A stretch of 64,000 nucleotides of DNA from Carallia brachiata (taxonomy: Eukaryota > Streptophyta > Magnoliopsida > Malpighiales > Rhizophoraceae). Positions 10,311-22,855 of this stretch are shown in pieces (the stretch's first letter is position 1; each line of letters starts with the position of its first letter). Below the pieces are notes generated by a model, which did not search any database, had not been told where the DNA came from, and saw only the letters and a list, made by a program, of their open reading frames with translations. Where the stretch lies: assembly GCA_021464245.1 (NCBI GenBank), contig JADCRB010000043.1, positions 5,446,466 through 5,510,465 of the forward strand. The letters are read 5' to 3'. Both the position numbers and the translations under genes were made by a program.

Positions 10311-10436
10311 AGTCACAAGAATTAGGGGATAAGAAAATTTTTAGTCCTATAAGTTTGAGTTTTTCTCAATTATCTAGTCACAAGAATTAGGGAATAAGAA
10401 AATTTTTAGTCTTATAAGTTTGAGTTTTTATCAATT
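10307..10436. repeat. 65-bp tandem duplication
   Basis: 10307-10371 and 10372-10436 are two near-identical copies beginning ATCTAGTCACAAGAATTAGG. They differ at a few bases. The first copy overlaps the edge of the copia fragment. Confidence 0.8.
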
Positions 10437-12759
10437 GAGTCCTATCGGTTAAAACATTTTCATTTAAGTCCTAAACATTATTGATTTTATTCCAATCAAG
10501 TCTAATCACTAACGGAATACAATTTGACCGTTAATTTAGGTATTTTACCGATTAAAATATTATTTTTAAAAGGAAATACATGAAAAAAATATTTAAAAAT
10601 CAATTTAAAATACTTATACCACATAAAAAGCGTATTTTGAACATTGCCAATAAAAATATATTTTACTTTAAAAATCTATAAAAATTAATAAAAATGAACA
10701 TTGCTAATAATTTTTCAAAAATACGTATCATATGCATAAAAAATGTAAAAAAAATTTAAAAAATTCAATATTTTCTAAACTTTAACGGATTCATTTCAAT
10801 TGAGTATAATTTTGGACAAAAGTGACTTTGACCATTAAATATGGTCATTGAACACATTAAAAAATTGCAAAAAAATAAAAAAATATATGATAAAAAACTA
10901 TAGCAATGAAAAAAAAGTATGAAATATGTATAAAAAAGTATTTTACTTTAAAAACCTATAAAAATTAATAAAAATTTACAAACACATATAAAAAAATATT
11001 ATAGCAAATACATTTTCTAAAAAATACAATCATGTGCATTGAAATGTTTCTAAAAATTTCAAAAAATTTTCAGAAATTCTAAAAATTCAAAAATAAATCT
11101 AAAAAATTTTATAAAGTTTAAAATTCAAAATGAAATTTCATTTTAATAAAAATCAAAATTTTTAAAAATAAAAAAATTGAGTATTTTACCATTAAAATAT
11201 TATTTTTAAAACGAAATACATGAATAAAAAATTTAAAAATCAATTTAAAATACTTATACCATATAAAAAACGTATTTTGAACATTGCCAACAAAAAATGT
11301 ATTTTACTTTATGGGAGAAGTGATGTATTTTTTATGGGAGGGGAGGAGAGCAAGGGGGGAATGTGAGAAATTTTTTTTTTTTTTCATGTCTTATTTTTAT
11401 TAATTTTGAATTAAATGACACTAAAAAATTGATAACTTTTTAATATTAACCCTTTTAAAATTTTAAGGTTCTTAATAATTTTTTATATAGTCATAAATAT
11501 TTTTCTTGGCGTCACTTGCCTTGAGGGCATGCAAATTGCAGCAGTTTGATCGGATTGTGATACTTTTAATCGAGAAGTCCAATTTGGAATATTCGGTCCA
11601 GATGATACAGATAAAAGTTTATCTCTACTTTTTTTTAGAGATATTTTAATAATTAAAAATTTTAATTTTAATTTTTTAAATCTCGATTTTTAATTTTAGA
11701 AAAGAATATGAGGCCTATTAAAATGAAGAAACTTATCTTTATTGTACAACAACGCTTCAATAGACGTCCCATGTTTATCTCTATATCTATAATTAATTGT
11801 TAATTTTGCTTGTTTTTTAATCTAATAATTTTAACCTCTTATCCCTTAACGTTTAGTTTTGTTTGATCTAGCGAATTGAGGTTAAAAGGTTAAAAATATT
11901 GTTAAAGGTAAAAATAAAAACAGAACAAAGAAGAAAATCTGTTAACCTTCATATTCGGCAGAAGCATAAAATGCATCAAATGTTGTATTATTTTAATTAT
12001 TAATTTTTAAAAAATTTATTGAATGTCAACTTTCATAGTTTTTGTTTACCCCTTTAATGGCAATAATCCTATCCTAAAAGAGTAGGGGGATTCAGTCTTC
12101 TTTTAAGATTGAAGAATGTGGTTATCCCTCTAATATTCCTCATTACTTCTTAACCCCTTTCCTTAATTTAATTGTATACTATTATTACTTTGTATAATTT
12201 ACACTTCTTAACTCTAGCCATACGAAGTAATTATGAAATTAGTTGATAGTCACCCTTTTAATATTTATTTCCTTCATTTTTTCACCCCGAAACAAATGTC
12301 ACGTTAAGGAAGAAAACAAGATAAAATAACGAAATTAGGAAAAATGTTTGATTTCGGTAACAACTAAACCCTCCACAAACCTCTCATTAGAAAACATTTG
12401 AAATAGTTGTTAAATACATAAGAGTTGTACCTATCATGTAGCTGTATCTTCTAGTACTTGAATTTTTCATACGGACCAAAATTATATATCATTATGTTAA
12501 ACTAATGTGTACCGTTGAATTTCTCATAAACAAGTCATCAGAATACTACTCAGTTTCACAATGTTGATATCTTAAAATACAGCCTCTGAATTTTCTGGGT
12601 CTTCTAGTAAATTAGCACCCGACCAGAAACAGGCCGAACATGAGTAAATCAATTGTTTGAAATATTTAAGTTTCCTAAGATTTTTTTAGGTCAAAAAGCA
12701 GTGACTTACAAACATTTTGGTTAGTAGATGTTGTTCTTATTTTTTATAAAAATTAAATG
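10437..12759. other. AT-rich repetitive DNA, no gene
   Basis: No coding region is supported. An approximately 130-bp AT-rich block at 10541-10678 recurs at 11182-11312 with small changes (both contain AAATCAATTTAAAATACTT), about 640 bp apart. Phrases like TTAGTCCTATAAGTTTGAG resemble those at 20090-20170 (TTAGTCCTAAATC), hinting at a dispersed AT-rich repeat family. Confidence 0.6.

Positions 12760-12839
<80 letters not shown>
12760..12839 (-). tRNA. tRNA-Leu (anticodon UAG)
   Basis: The - strand folds as an 80-nt tRNA. GACAGTT pairs with AGCTGTC to form the acceptor stem, including one G-U pair, with discriminator base A. TGGCCGAGTGG is a Leu-type A box. The anticodon arm is CCAGA-TTTAGGC-TCTGG with anticodon TAG. 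There is a class II variable arm, then GGGTTCAAATCCC as T arm and B box. There is no intron, and CCA is not encoded. A T5 run 10-15 bases downstream would terminate RNA polymerase III. The complete arms suggest a functional nuclear gene decoding CUA and related Leu codons. Confidence 0.95.
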
Positions 12840-13385
12840 GAACGTGTTACAAGGATTTCTTTGTTGGATGTAAGCCATTATTTACAGCTCAATTCCACAT
12901 TCCTTTTTCCATCGAAATGAGCAAACATGTGACCGTGTTTGTGCTGGTCGGAAAACGCCAGCCTCTAGTTGCATTGCATGTCTCAGTAATTCATACCAAA
13001 TAATGCTAGTAGTACCACTCAGATCTAATTTAATTAGTGTTAGAGTTGTTTTATGATTGAAAATTTAAAATTCGAGTTTAAGTGGAAATCAAGTAACCCA
13101 AAAAAAAAAGAATAGTGCCAGTAGTATAAGTAGTGTTTCTCTTTTGTTTTCTTTAGTAATTAATTGATAAATGTGTTTCACTATCACCAATGTTGGGCTT
13201 CGGATGGACCATTGTCATTATACTCATGCTAATATTACGTATTTGATCAAAAATTGTTTGTCAAGTAGATTTCCTGAACTGAAGGCTACATACAACAATA
13301 GGCCGGTCGGTTGAATGAGTTCTTCTTAAGTTGTTGACATAGTTGACAAAATATGTACATGTCTAAGCCATTAAACATAATTTGA

Positions 13386-14283
13386 TTTAAGAGTATTCAC
13401 AGATCAGAGTGGACAGTTTAGAAAAAAAAAATTACAATCAGACCGTCATAATAACAGTTTAGAAATTTCAAATCGCAACCAATCTGCTAACAGTTCAAAC
13501 CGACCAAACCAATCCGTCACTTTGCAGATTGGTCTAGGCGGTTTTTCTGATTTTATAGCTTATCTTTCGAATTTTTCCTTTTTTTTTTTTAAATATCCAT
13601 ACAAAATGAAATCTGAATGCTTAGTTAAATATTCAATCAAAAAATTCGATGATTCAGTTAGACATTCATTCAAATTTTCCTTATTTTCTTTAAATTAACT
13701 CTGCATTACACGGAAACACGGAATCAATAAGGAACATAAGATCAGCAGCCATCAAGATCAAGCAATTGAAACACATGAATAGAAATTATATGGCCTGAAA
13801 TTAAAAATGTATGCATTCAACATTAAAAAGAAAATAGCCTTCATTCACTAGCACCGCATACAAACTACGTAAACATATTTTATTTTTTCCTTCTTTGTTT
13901 AAATAAAGATTTTTATATCAAAAAAGGAAGAAATTGAAATGATAATACTGCATGAGAAACAAATAAATGAGAGAAGACCGAAGGATTTTTTTTTTTTTGT
14001 TTGGAGCAAACGACATCATTTTTAGTATGTATATATATATTAAAATATTTAAGATGAGCGGATTGAATCGGTTAACTATAATTTTTAGAACTGAAAAACT
14101 GAGCGGATTGAGTCGGTTAACTATAATTTTCAGAACTACAAAATTGTTACCAATCCGTCCATGACTGTTTAAAAAATTTAAAATTACATATATATTTTTT
14201 TTTCACACAATTTTGACAGTTACAGATAAATTCATTGTGAGTTGGACAGTTTTTAACAGATTAAGCAGTTTATGAACATCCCT
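13386..14283. mobile_element. candidate decayed hAT-type non-autonomous element
   Basis: The right end reads ATGAACATCCCTA, whose reverse complement TAGGGATGTTCAT is like ends seen on plant hAT elements. The left end TAAGAGTATTCA matches it at 8 of 12 positions, all mismatches being A/G. The flanks AATTTGAT and AATTTAAT could be an 8-bp duplication with one difference. No transposase frame is present. Confidence 0.3.
14056..14145. repeat. 45-bp tandem duplication
   Basis: 14056-14100 and 14101-14145 both begin GAGCGGATTGA and continue through CGGTTAACTATAATTTT with only a few differences. The repeat lies inside the candidate hAT-type element. Confidence 0.85.
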
Positions 14284-16731
14284 AATTTAATTCATGGATT
14301 AGGCTATAAAAAAAGAAAAGTTTTGTTTAAAGAAAAAATCTTTCCTTTCTAATTTAACGTACTTTTTTTAATATAAATAATTTATAATCTTACATTACAC
14401 AATAAAATGTAATTTATTTAAAATAAAAAAATAAAAAAAATAAATTTATGTATTATAAAATTATAAATAAATTACAATAAAAAAGTAAATTAAAACACAT
14501 TATCTTCCTAAATTATTATTTTTTTTAAACCTAGCATTAATTTTTGAAAATGATGTAAACCCCCCTCTCCCCGACCCCGAAGAAAAATACAAAAAACGAA
14601 AAAACAAGGGTAAACAATGGCAAGCATTGTAGTGCTTTTTCCATCACAACATTATAACGAATTCATTATCGAAACAATAGTTTAATAGTTATTCAACACA
14701 TTTCTCTTATTTGTGATTAGGGTTCGAGTTTTAACAATTATACACGAAGGCAATACTCTCCTTAAATATATTAAGTTGCATTGTACTTAGGTGGCTGGTT
14801 CCAAACTCAGCAATCATCGTGATCAGTTAGAGAGAGGTCCGCTCATACCCATCAGTACTCTAATGGTGAATTCTTATTTATAAGTTAGGTTAAATGTGAT
14901 TTATACATAAAAATTACTTAAAAATTCAATGATGAATATACTTATGATAAATTCTTTTTATGTTTGAAATATATAGATCATGAATTCCAGTGATGGTAAT
15001 ATTTTCTACTTCATTTACGACACAGCCTTTGCCATCAAAATCAGTACATTGCTTGCTTCCTCAATAATATGATTGGTTGGGAGCCTTATCACAACACGAC
15101 CACTTCCAGTGGTAACAGGCATGTGGACCACTGTTGGTCAATCAAACAATAATGGAATAAGCTCGAATGTAAAGTTGTAATTTAGATAATATCAAAATAA
15201 TTATATAGTAGGCCAGTGTGGTATCTGTTGCTTTTTTTAACTTTCTCCGACAGTACTATACTTGTTTAACATTCCGAAGTTAATTAAGTTTAAGTGTAAG
15301 TCGGCTAATTTCGAGATTTTTTCCCAATTTGTTAATGGTCAGTGTGACCATACGATATGTAGGTCATTTGTGTCGAGTCTCTCTCCTACTCCGTGCAGGT
15401 TTCCTCGACCACTTCGTGTTTGTCCAATGTACGTATCTTCTGAACATTAATGCAATGATTACGATTCAGTCAAAAAAAATAATTATATAGTACATTTGAT
15501 AATATTAAATAATTTATTTTTTTAAATTTAATTATTTAATAACTTATAATATTTTGATCTTATTTAAAAAATCTTACTAAATATTTCCTTAATTGTTATA
15601 ATAGGATGGATATCATTTGATCCTTTCATGGTTTTAAGGTATGATCAGAGCAGCTGGTGTCCCCACATGAACTGTCTGGACAATGGTGAAGAGTCTGCTG
15701 TTTTGTCTGATCTCTCATTGCATGCAGCATTAACCTTTTTTTTCTTGTTCACTGTGATTAGCATGTCGGTGTTGTATATTACCAAGAAAGGCAAGCTCTT
15801 CTTTCTAGTAAAATTTATCTTTAGTAATTAGTGCACTTAAATAATTAGGATTGCATTTGGCTATTTGTCCCTTCATTTTAAAGTGAATCCAACAACAACT
15901 AAGACCCAATAGGCCATTTAGTAAAAAGAGATAAAGTATAGAGATATTCAACAAGTCTTCGGGGCTCTTTTTTGTTTTGACTTCAACCAAATTAACTCCT
16001 AAATCTAAGCCTTTTTCAGTTTCTTTCCTTTTTTCCTGGCTAATGGTTTGAGTGCCTTTTACCTTTGAACAGACAAATTGCATATGCTGTGCCCCCCAAA
16101 TCCAGCTGTCAAATCTCGGAACTTTGTGATTACTGCAAACTTGCAAAAGCAAATCAAACTCGCGTACACAAAACATATGGACCCCAGATCCTACTTTCAT
16201 CTTCAAAAACGCCATAAAGTGAAGCCTGGTTTTCTCAGTCCCCAATGAACAGTTTTTCATTTTTTTTAAAAATTGAATGTTTTACATAGGAAACTTCAAA
16301 TGATTTTAAGATGATATAAGTTGAAATTAAAAAAATAAAAAAATAAATTATTAAATATTATTAAATGAGATTGTGTTTCTATTTTAGTGTTATTTAAATG
16401 AAGTTATGTAGTGATCGTCTTCACTAAATTATATGTGTTTTTCGTGCATCATTTTATCAAGTTACCGAAATACCCATGTCGGTTCTGCATCTAAAAATCT
16501 ACATCATCACGCATTACATGGCTAAACATGTACATGTGATGATAACCAAATAATTAATTAACAGCGTTGCACCAATTTTGGTTTCCAGTTATGCCCTTCA
16601 ATATGCAACCTCCCCATATTCAAAGCCTGATCATTGCATTTATTGCACATTGCCTTCTAGCTTCTATCAGAGATCCAGCTCAGTCATTCTCTTACCCACA
16701 AGGGCCTTTTCTTCAACCCAAAAAAAAAAAA

Positions 16732-18869
16732 ATGGAGAGAAGGGTTTCTCGAAAGGCTGCTCTTCTCTTCATTGCAGCAGCAGCAGCTCTAATGGCGGCC
16801 TCTGTTCAGCCATCTGAGGCAGCAGCTCTGTCAAAAGGATCTTTCAAGGATAACTTCAGTATCATGTGGTCAGAGGAGCATTTTAAGACATCTGAAGATG
16901 GGCAGATCTGGTATCTCTCACTGGACAAGGAAACAGGTGCACTTAGATGAAATGAAATTCATCAGAAATGGAATGGTTCAAAAATATGCATTTACTGCAT
17001 TACTGTTGCTACTCATTAGTTCACTGCTAAATGAATGGTTCATCATGTATCATTCCTTGCTCTCCATATTTAACAATTTGTTTATTTCTAAATAGGTTGT
17101 GGATTCCAAACTAAGCAGAGATACAGATTTGGGTGGTTCAGCATGAAGTTGAAATTGGTTGGAGGTGACTCTGCTGGTGTAGTAACAGCCTATTATGTAA
17201 GTCTCTTTGTTCTTCTATTCATGCTTTACAACACATTCTTTGCTATTGGAAATAAGTAAATAAATAAACAAATAAACTTCCTATCGTTTTTTTTTTTTTA
17301 GATTAATCTGAAAAACTGATAAGATTATTCCTTTATAACTAAAAAAAATCAAAAGTCGCGTAAGATTACTCTATTATGACTTTCAAGTCACAAATTTGTG
17401 TCGTAAAAAGAGTTACAAATGTGTTAGTATGTTATATATATCTGACCATTCTCGAGACTTTAGTCTGTGCCATGTGACGTCCTTCTTAAAACTGGGGATT
17501 CGCTTGAGTGAGTGTCTTGGGAGGCTAATCAAAGTGGAATAAGTGATGCAGATGTGCACGGAGAATGGAGCAGGGCCAACGAGGGATGAGCTGGACATTG
17601 AGTTCTTGGGGAACAGAAGTGGGGAGCCTTATTTGATCCAAACGAATGTGTACAAAAACGGGACTGGTGGCCGTGAGATGAGGCACATGCTTTGGTTCGA
17701 CCCCACAATGGACTTCCACAGCTATTCCATCCTCTGGAACAATGAGCAGATTTTGTAAGCCTCTCAATTCCAGCTTAAATTCAACATCTTTTATGTAGCA
17801 TTTAATAACTCTTACCCTTGCTTTCGTCAAGGTATTTTTTTTTTTTTTAATGGATTCGAATCCTTTATGTTAGGGACAACACAAATGGTCAAAGTTATGG
17901 CATTCACATGATTTAAGTCTAGCTAGTTGGCTAAATGAGAAATTGTTAGGAAAATTTGCTTCATCAATATAGTCACAGATTAAACTTATAAACATATTAT
18001 GTCTTTTAAATAATTAAGCGTTGGGCGGCCACCCAAGCAACACTTATAGTAATAGATCTAGGATTCAAACAGAGACCTTGTTAAAATTTTCCCTCCCCCA
18101 ACTTGGTTAGAAGTGGCAAACAGATATTTCAGATTAGATTCAGTTCATTTTGGGTCTCAAATCGTTTGTATCTCAGGTATTTGGATTACGAGTTCATCCA
18201 ATTTTGGGTAGTTAAAATTTCCAGTGTAGGTAATTGGCTTTCAGATTTATCGAATTTTTCAAGTCATTAATTTTGAGTCTTATTGTGCACACAAAAAGCA
18301 ACAAAATATAGTGAAAATTGTAATAAGACCCAGAATAGATTTGCCATCATTTTCATTTTTTATTTGAATCTCTGAATGTTTTCCTAAGATCTGTCAGATG
18401 AAATTTGGGAAAAACTAATCACCAAGATAGAAAGACACTGACTTGGGGGTAATGCAATGCAAACAGGTTCATTGTGGACAAAGTTCCAATAAGGGTGCAC
18501 AAAAACAATGGAAAACCCAACAACTTCTTCCCCAATGAGAAGCCCATGTACCTGTTCTCAAGCATATGGAATGCTGATGATTGGGCTACCAGGGGAGGAC
18601 TGGAGAAGACAGATTGGAAAAATGCCCCATTTGTGTCATCCTACAAGGACTTCAGTGTTGATGGCTGCCAGTGGGAAGACCCATACCCAGCCTGTGTATC
18701 TACCACCACTCAGAATTGGTGGGATCAATATCCAGCCTGGCACCTATCAGATTCCCAGAAAATGGACTATGCTTGGGTCCAGAGGAACCTTGTCATCTAT
18801 GACTATTGCACTGATACTAAGAGGTACCCAACATTGCCAGAGGAGTGCTCTTTGAGTCCATGGGATTGA
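16732..18869 (+). CDS. XTH8: xyloglucan endotransglucosylase/hydrolase, XTH8-like
   Basis: A GH16 enzyme that cuts and religates xyloglucan in the cell wall. Exons are 16732-16936, 17096-17196, 17552-17754 and 18467-18869, all with GT-AG borders, giving 303 residues, normal for the family. The start is [12 protein letters not shown], followed by an alanine-rich hydrophobic signal peptide to about residue 30. The catalytic motif DELDIEF is at 114-120, with E115 as nucleophile and E119 as acid/base. It varies from the common DEIDFEF at two conservative sites. N123-R-S is the conserved N-glycosylation site. [17 protein letters not shown] and the C-terminal XET domain with paired cysteines (DGCQW, PACVS, YDYC, EECS) follow. 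Conservation of exon 4 is closest to AtXTH8 from memory. AATAAA near 18979 may be the poly(A) signal. The symbol is an orthology guess. Confidence 0.93.
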
Positions 18870-20549
18870 TTGTTGATGAGCAATAAGTCATATGAGTACC
18901 TTTTTTATGCCCCCATTTGTATTAAAATTGTTTTGGATGTTGATTTAATTCATTAGATTATTCATGTTCTATCTCTCAATAAAAGATTTCTTACCTATCA
19001 CTAAGGGATCAGAGATTACCATTAATGTAAGCAGATTTTTTGCCTCAATATAAGCTTTAAGCTTATTGTCTACAAGCATGCGCCCACAATGTTTGTCCAT
19101 CAACAAAAATCCAGAAGATATTGAAAGTTTCACCCTGTTTTTTTTTTTCAAATTCCTGAAAATTAAGGGTAAGTATTTATTTATTTATAAATTGATATAA
19201 TTGTCAATTTTTTTGGGATATTGAGAAAAAGAGTTTCCATAAGTGTAAAAAAAAAAATCAATTAAATCCCAATTGGTACATCAAGAAAAACAAGTGCAAC
19301 TAAACAGTGCAAAAGTTTAGCCATCTACCAGTATCTGATCTTTGTTGATTTAATCTTCTCACTTCTAATTTAATTTTAGTCCTAAAAGTACAACTGTTCA
19401 AACGACACTAATTCAATCTGCATTATTCTTATAACAAAATAGAAGATATTAACTTAGTTGAAATAAAATTTCCGGAGTTCATAAGGAACTTATTTTGAAA
19501 AAAAACTTACGAAATTTATATCCTTTAATGTCAAATAAAATTCGTAATCTTTTAAGTCACATGCTACATTTTATAAGGATATCTCTTTTTTTTTTTTTTT
19601 TTGAGCAAAATGGTATTTCATCTTGAAAGCACACAGAGAATGAGAAAGATTTCAAAAATCAAGAATAAATTGGTATTGCTTGGAATGTTGTAGGAAGGAA
19701 ATAACAAAGATAAAAACGAAGATAACAAATTTAAAAAATTGAAAAATAATAGACCAAAAAGATTTTTCTCTTTCCCACTGCTCCTTTAAATTATTTATGT
19801 CAGAAAATATTTTATTCAGCATATGATAATGAATAGGAAAAAGATTGTCGAACTGAGGGGGTATATTGTGTGAGGGACCGAATTAAGTATTATATACATT
19901 GTTTATAAATTCTTAGCACTTCAATTTTGTTTGTAAGTTTCATAAATGTTTTCACTTTTTTTTTTTTTATGTAACTTTGACATACATAATTATTAATGAT
20001 ATATATAATATTTAATTCAGTTTTCAATTCCGTCTATTTTTTATCCAAATTCCCATATCCTAATGAATAAGGGATATATAATTTATTAGTCCTAAATCTT
20101 TATATTTTTTCATGTAAGTCATAAATTTTTTTAATATTTTATTTAAGTCCTAAATTTTTTAATTTTTTACTAAATCAGTCCTTTTATTTATGAAAAGTAA
20201 TCAATTTATTAATAAATGAGTTTAAATTAATTAAAATTATTAAAAAAATTTCAAATAAATAAATTAAATATTTTGTCATCAATAAATATACACAAAAAAT
20301 ATTTTTTTATCAATAAATATACGAATTAAATATGTAAAGTGTATACTTTTTAATAGAAAAAATTTTCAGTTAGTGTATTTAATTTTTTTTCAAATAATTT
20401 TTGTAAGGTCAATTTTTTAATATATTGATCACTTTTTATTAACAAATGTATTAATTTAGTACGAAATTAAAAGGTTTAGAATTCGAATGAAATTTCAAAA
20501 ACATTTAGAACTTATATGTAAAAGATTATAAATATTTAGGACTTATAAA

Positions 20550-20588
<39 letters not shown>

Positions 20589-21167
20589 TAATTTGATGGG
20601 GGTAGTTTGTCTTAAATTTTAGAATTAATGCTTTGTTTGGCAAAGTATAGGAAAGAAAAGGAAAAGAAATGAAAAGGAAAATACTTTCTATTCATTTTTT
20701 TTTTATTTTTTATCAATCCAAATAATTAATTTTTACTTTTTCTTTCACAAATTACTATTTATTTTCTTTCGCACAACTTTCTAATCGTTACTTTTTATTA
20801 ATCATAATAATATTATTATTATATTATCTTTTATTCTTTTTCTATTCTATTCACTTTATTTTCTAATTTAAAAAGAGCATAAGAGTATGCTTTTTTCGGT
20901 GATTTGTGTAACGCTTTTGATAAAAAGAAAAATTGTGACGCGCAATTTTCCCTCGTGACGGACGGCCATGTTCATAGCGTGCTTTCCAATTTTGTGTAGG
21001 ATGAAAAATAATTCCATTAGACAAGGATAGTTTCGTCAATTCAAGGCTCTGACACGGTTCGCATCTCTGGGTCCCAGTTGGCCAATTCCCAAATAAATTA
21101 GGGTTTCGAATCAAATTTCAAGAGGAACTTTTTATCATCTCAAACCAAAAAAACGCGAAAAGCCATA
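18870..21167. other. AT-rich intergenic DNA between XTH and CRIPT
   Basis: No gene is supported. It holds the XTH 3' flank, a (TA)n microsatellite at about 20552-20584 and AT-rich DNA with phrases such as TTAGTCCTAAATC (about 20090-20170) resembling the 10440-11300 repeats. The last 200 bases should contain the CRIPT promoter and 5' UTR; no clear TATA box was identified. Confidence 0.6.
20552..20584. repeat. (TA)n microsatellite
   Basis: About sixteen uninterrupted TA units. Confidence 0.95.
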
Positions 21168-22855
21168 ATGGTGTGCGATAAATGTAAGCTCCTGCAGAAA
21201 AATTTTTCTTCTGTTTTTTATGTGATTTTGATTTATCTGTGGATTTTTATTTTTGGGATTTGGGTTGCAGGCCAGAAGAAGCTATCGAAGGTAATAGTTC
21301 CCGATAAGTGGAAGGACGGTGCCAGCAACACCACCGAGAGCGGTGGCCGGAAGATCAACGAGAACAAGCTCCTCTCTAAGAAGAACAGGTTAGCTTCCTC
21401 TTTTTTTTTTTTTTCTTTTTCTTTACTACTTTTTGAATAAAATTTAGTGGTTTGATTGATTCTTTGAGCAGATGCACTAAAAGTTGGGTTTTTCCTTTTC
21501 TTTTTCTCTTTTGGGGGTTTTTTTTTTTGTTTCAAATTAATAAAGAAATTATTAGAATTCATGGGCAGGGGTGGAATTCAAATTTTTTGGTACAATTTGA
21601 TCTTATTTTAAATGGGTTGGCTTAAAAACAAACACTTTTGGATTGTATTGCTCAATGAGAAACAAAAAAAATATGATTAGTTGATTACTTGTATTGGTCT
21701 CTTTTGAATGTGATATGAAGACGATTGTGGAATTCATTGGTTTGATATAAGAAATTATTGGAACATCAAATCCCCCCTGTTGCCTTGTGGGATTGATAAT
21801 ATATATTCTGTCTTCGCATATATTTGTGTTAAAGAGAAGAGGTCGGTTGTCGAGCGATCTTGTGCTTGTATTAATGCATCAATACTGAAGATGCTGTCAA
21901 ACAGTTTGCTAAGGGAAAGGATAGGGGAGTAATAGATAGAAGTATAGAATTGGTGCTGTAATAAAGGGAGATGAAGAAATTCTATTGTTGGGATACTATA
22001 GGAGATTTTGGGAGTGACAGTACTTGTCAAGATTTATGGTTCCAATGGCTACGACAATACTAACTTTAAGGCTTCAAAGAATCACTGTAGCAATCTCTGT
22101 GTGTGTGTGTGGAGGGGAGAGGATCCTTGCACTGTATCTGGTAGGAATGAGGGACAGGAAGAGGGAAGGGACTATGTGAAAGGAAGGAAGAGAACTCATC
22201 TTTTCCTTGCTCTCACATTTTTCTGTTTTTTACAGATTACATTCATTCAAATATATGCACCATTATTGCTTTGTATATGCATCATTCCTTGTTGCCATGG
22301 ACTGCAATATTCTTCCGTGGTTCTTTGCAACAACTGCTTGTCATTTGCTGAATTTTATATTGCTATATCACATTTTTGGAAAAAAAACCATTAGATGCTT
22401 TCATGTCTAAGGATTGTTTTTTCCTGTCAGCCTTTGGCTGCATTTGGAAAGGCTAATCAGCATTGTTAGTTAATGTTATGATGTAGTTGTTTTCACATTA
22501 CTAGTTGTTTTGGTTGTTTTTTAATTTTTATTTTTAATTTTTTTTATTTTTATTTTTTGCGAAATTTGTTGAATTATATTGATTTTGATTTCATTACTCA
22601 CAGATGGACTCCTTATGGGAATACAAAGTGCATGATATGCAAGCAACAAGTGCACCAAGATGCAAAATACTGTCATACATGTGCTTACAGCAAAGGTACT
22701 GCACTGGCGTGTTATTTTTTTGCTCATTCTGGTTGAGATACTTTCATTACTATCCTGTAACAAGTGTTTGATTATTCATGAATTTTGCAGGAGTTTGTGC
22801 AATGTGTGGGAAGCAAGTACTTGACACCAAGTTTTACAAACAGAGCAACGTGTGA
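21168..22855 (+). CDS. CRIPT: CRIPT family zinc-ribbon-like protein
   Basis: Small cysteine-rich protein of the CRIPT (cysteine-rich PDZ-binding protein) family. Exons are 21168-21183, 21271-21388, 22604-22695 and 22791-22855, giving 96 residues, close to the usual 95-101. The first exon is only 16 bases; it ends in T, and GC from exon 2 completes the Cys codon, restoring MVCDKC. Cysteines pair as C3/C6, CMIC, CHTC and CAMC, consistent with metal binding. The core VPDKWKDG, NTTESGGRK and the end KQVLDTKFYKQ are strongly conserved with animal CRIPT. Animal CRIPT was named for binding PSD-95 PDZ domains through its C-terminal TSV; here the tail is QSNV. In human minor spliceosome structures CRIPT is a component, so a splicing role is more likely in plants. 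Intron 2 is 1,215 bases and holds no gene. Confidence 0.95.

Larger units (their letters stand above)
12840..16731. other. intergenic DNA upstream of the XTH gene
   Basis: No gene is supported here. The span contains the candidate transposon at 13386-14283 and a 45-bp tandem duplication at 14056-14145. From 16567 the reading frame is open into the XTH start codon, but that upstream part does not look like signal peptide or XTH and is more likely 5' untranslated sequence. Confidence 0.5.

Noticed and set aside
16578..16817. Overlapping + strand frame in the XTH first exon
   Set aside because: A shadow of the XTH exon in another frame, with no signal peptide or family match.
18508..18855. Second + strand frame in XTH exon 4
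   Set aside because: Alternative-frame shadow; exon 4 in the XTH frame has full family conservation.
22008..22394. 128-codon + strand frame
   Set aside because: Lies wholly in CRIPT intron 2, hydrophobic low-complexity translation, no family resemblance.
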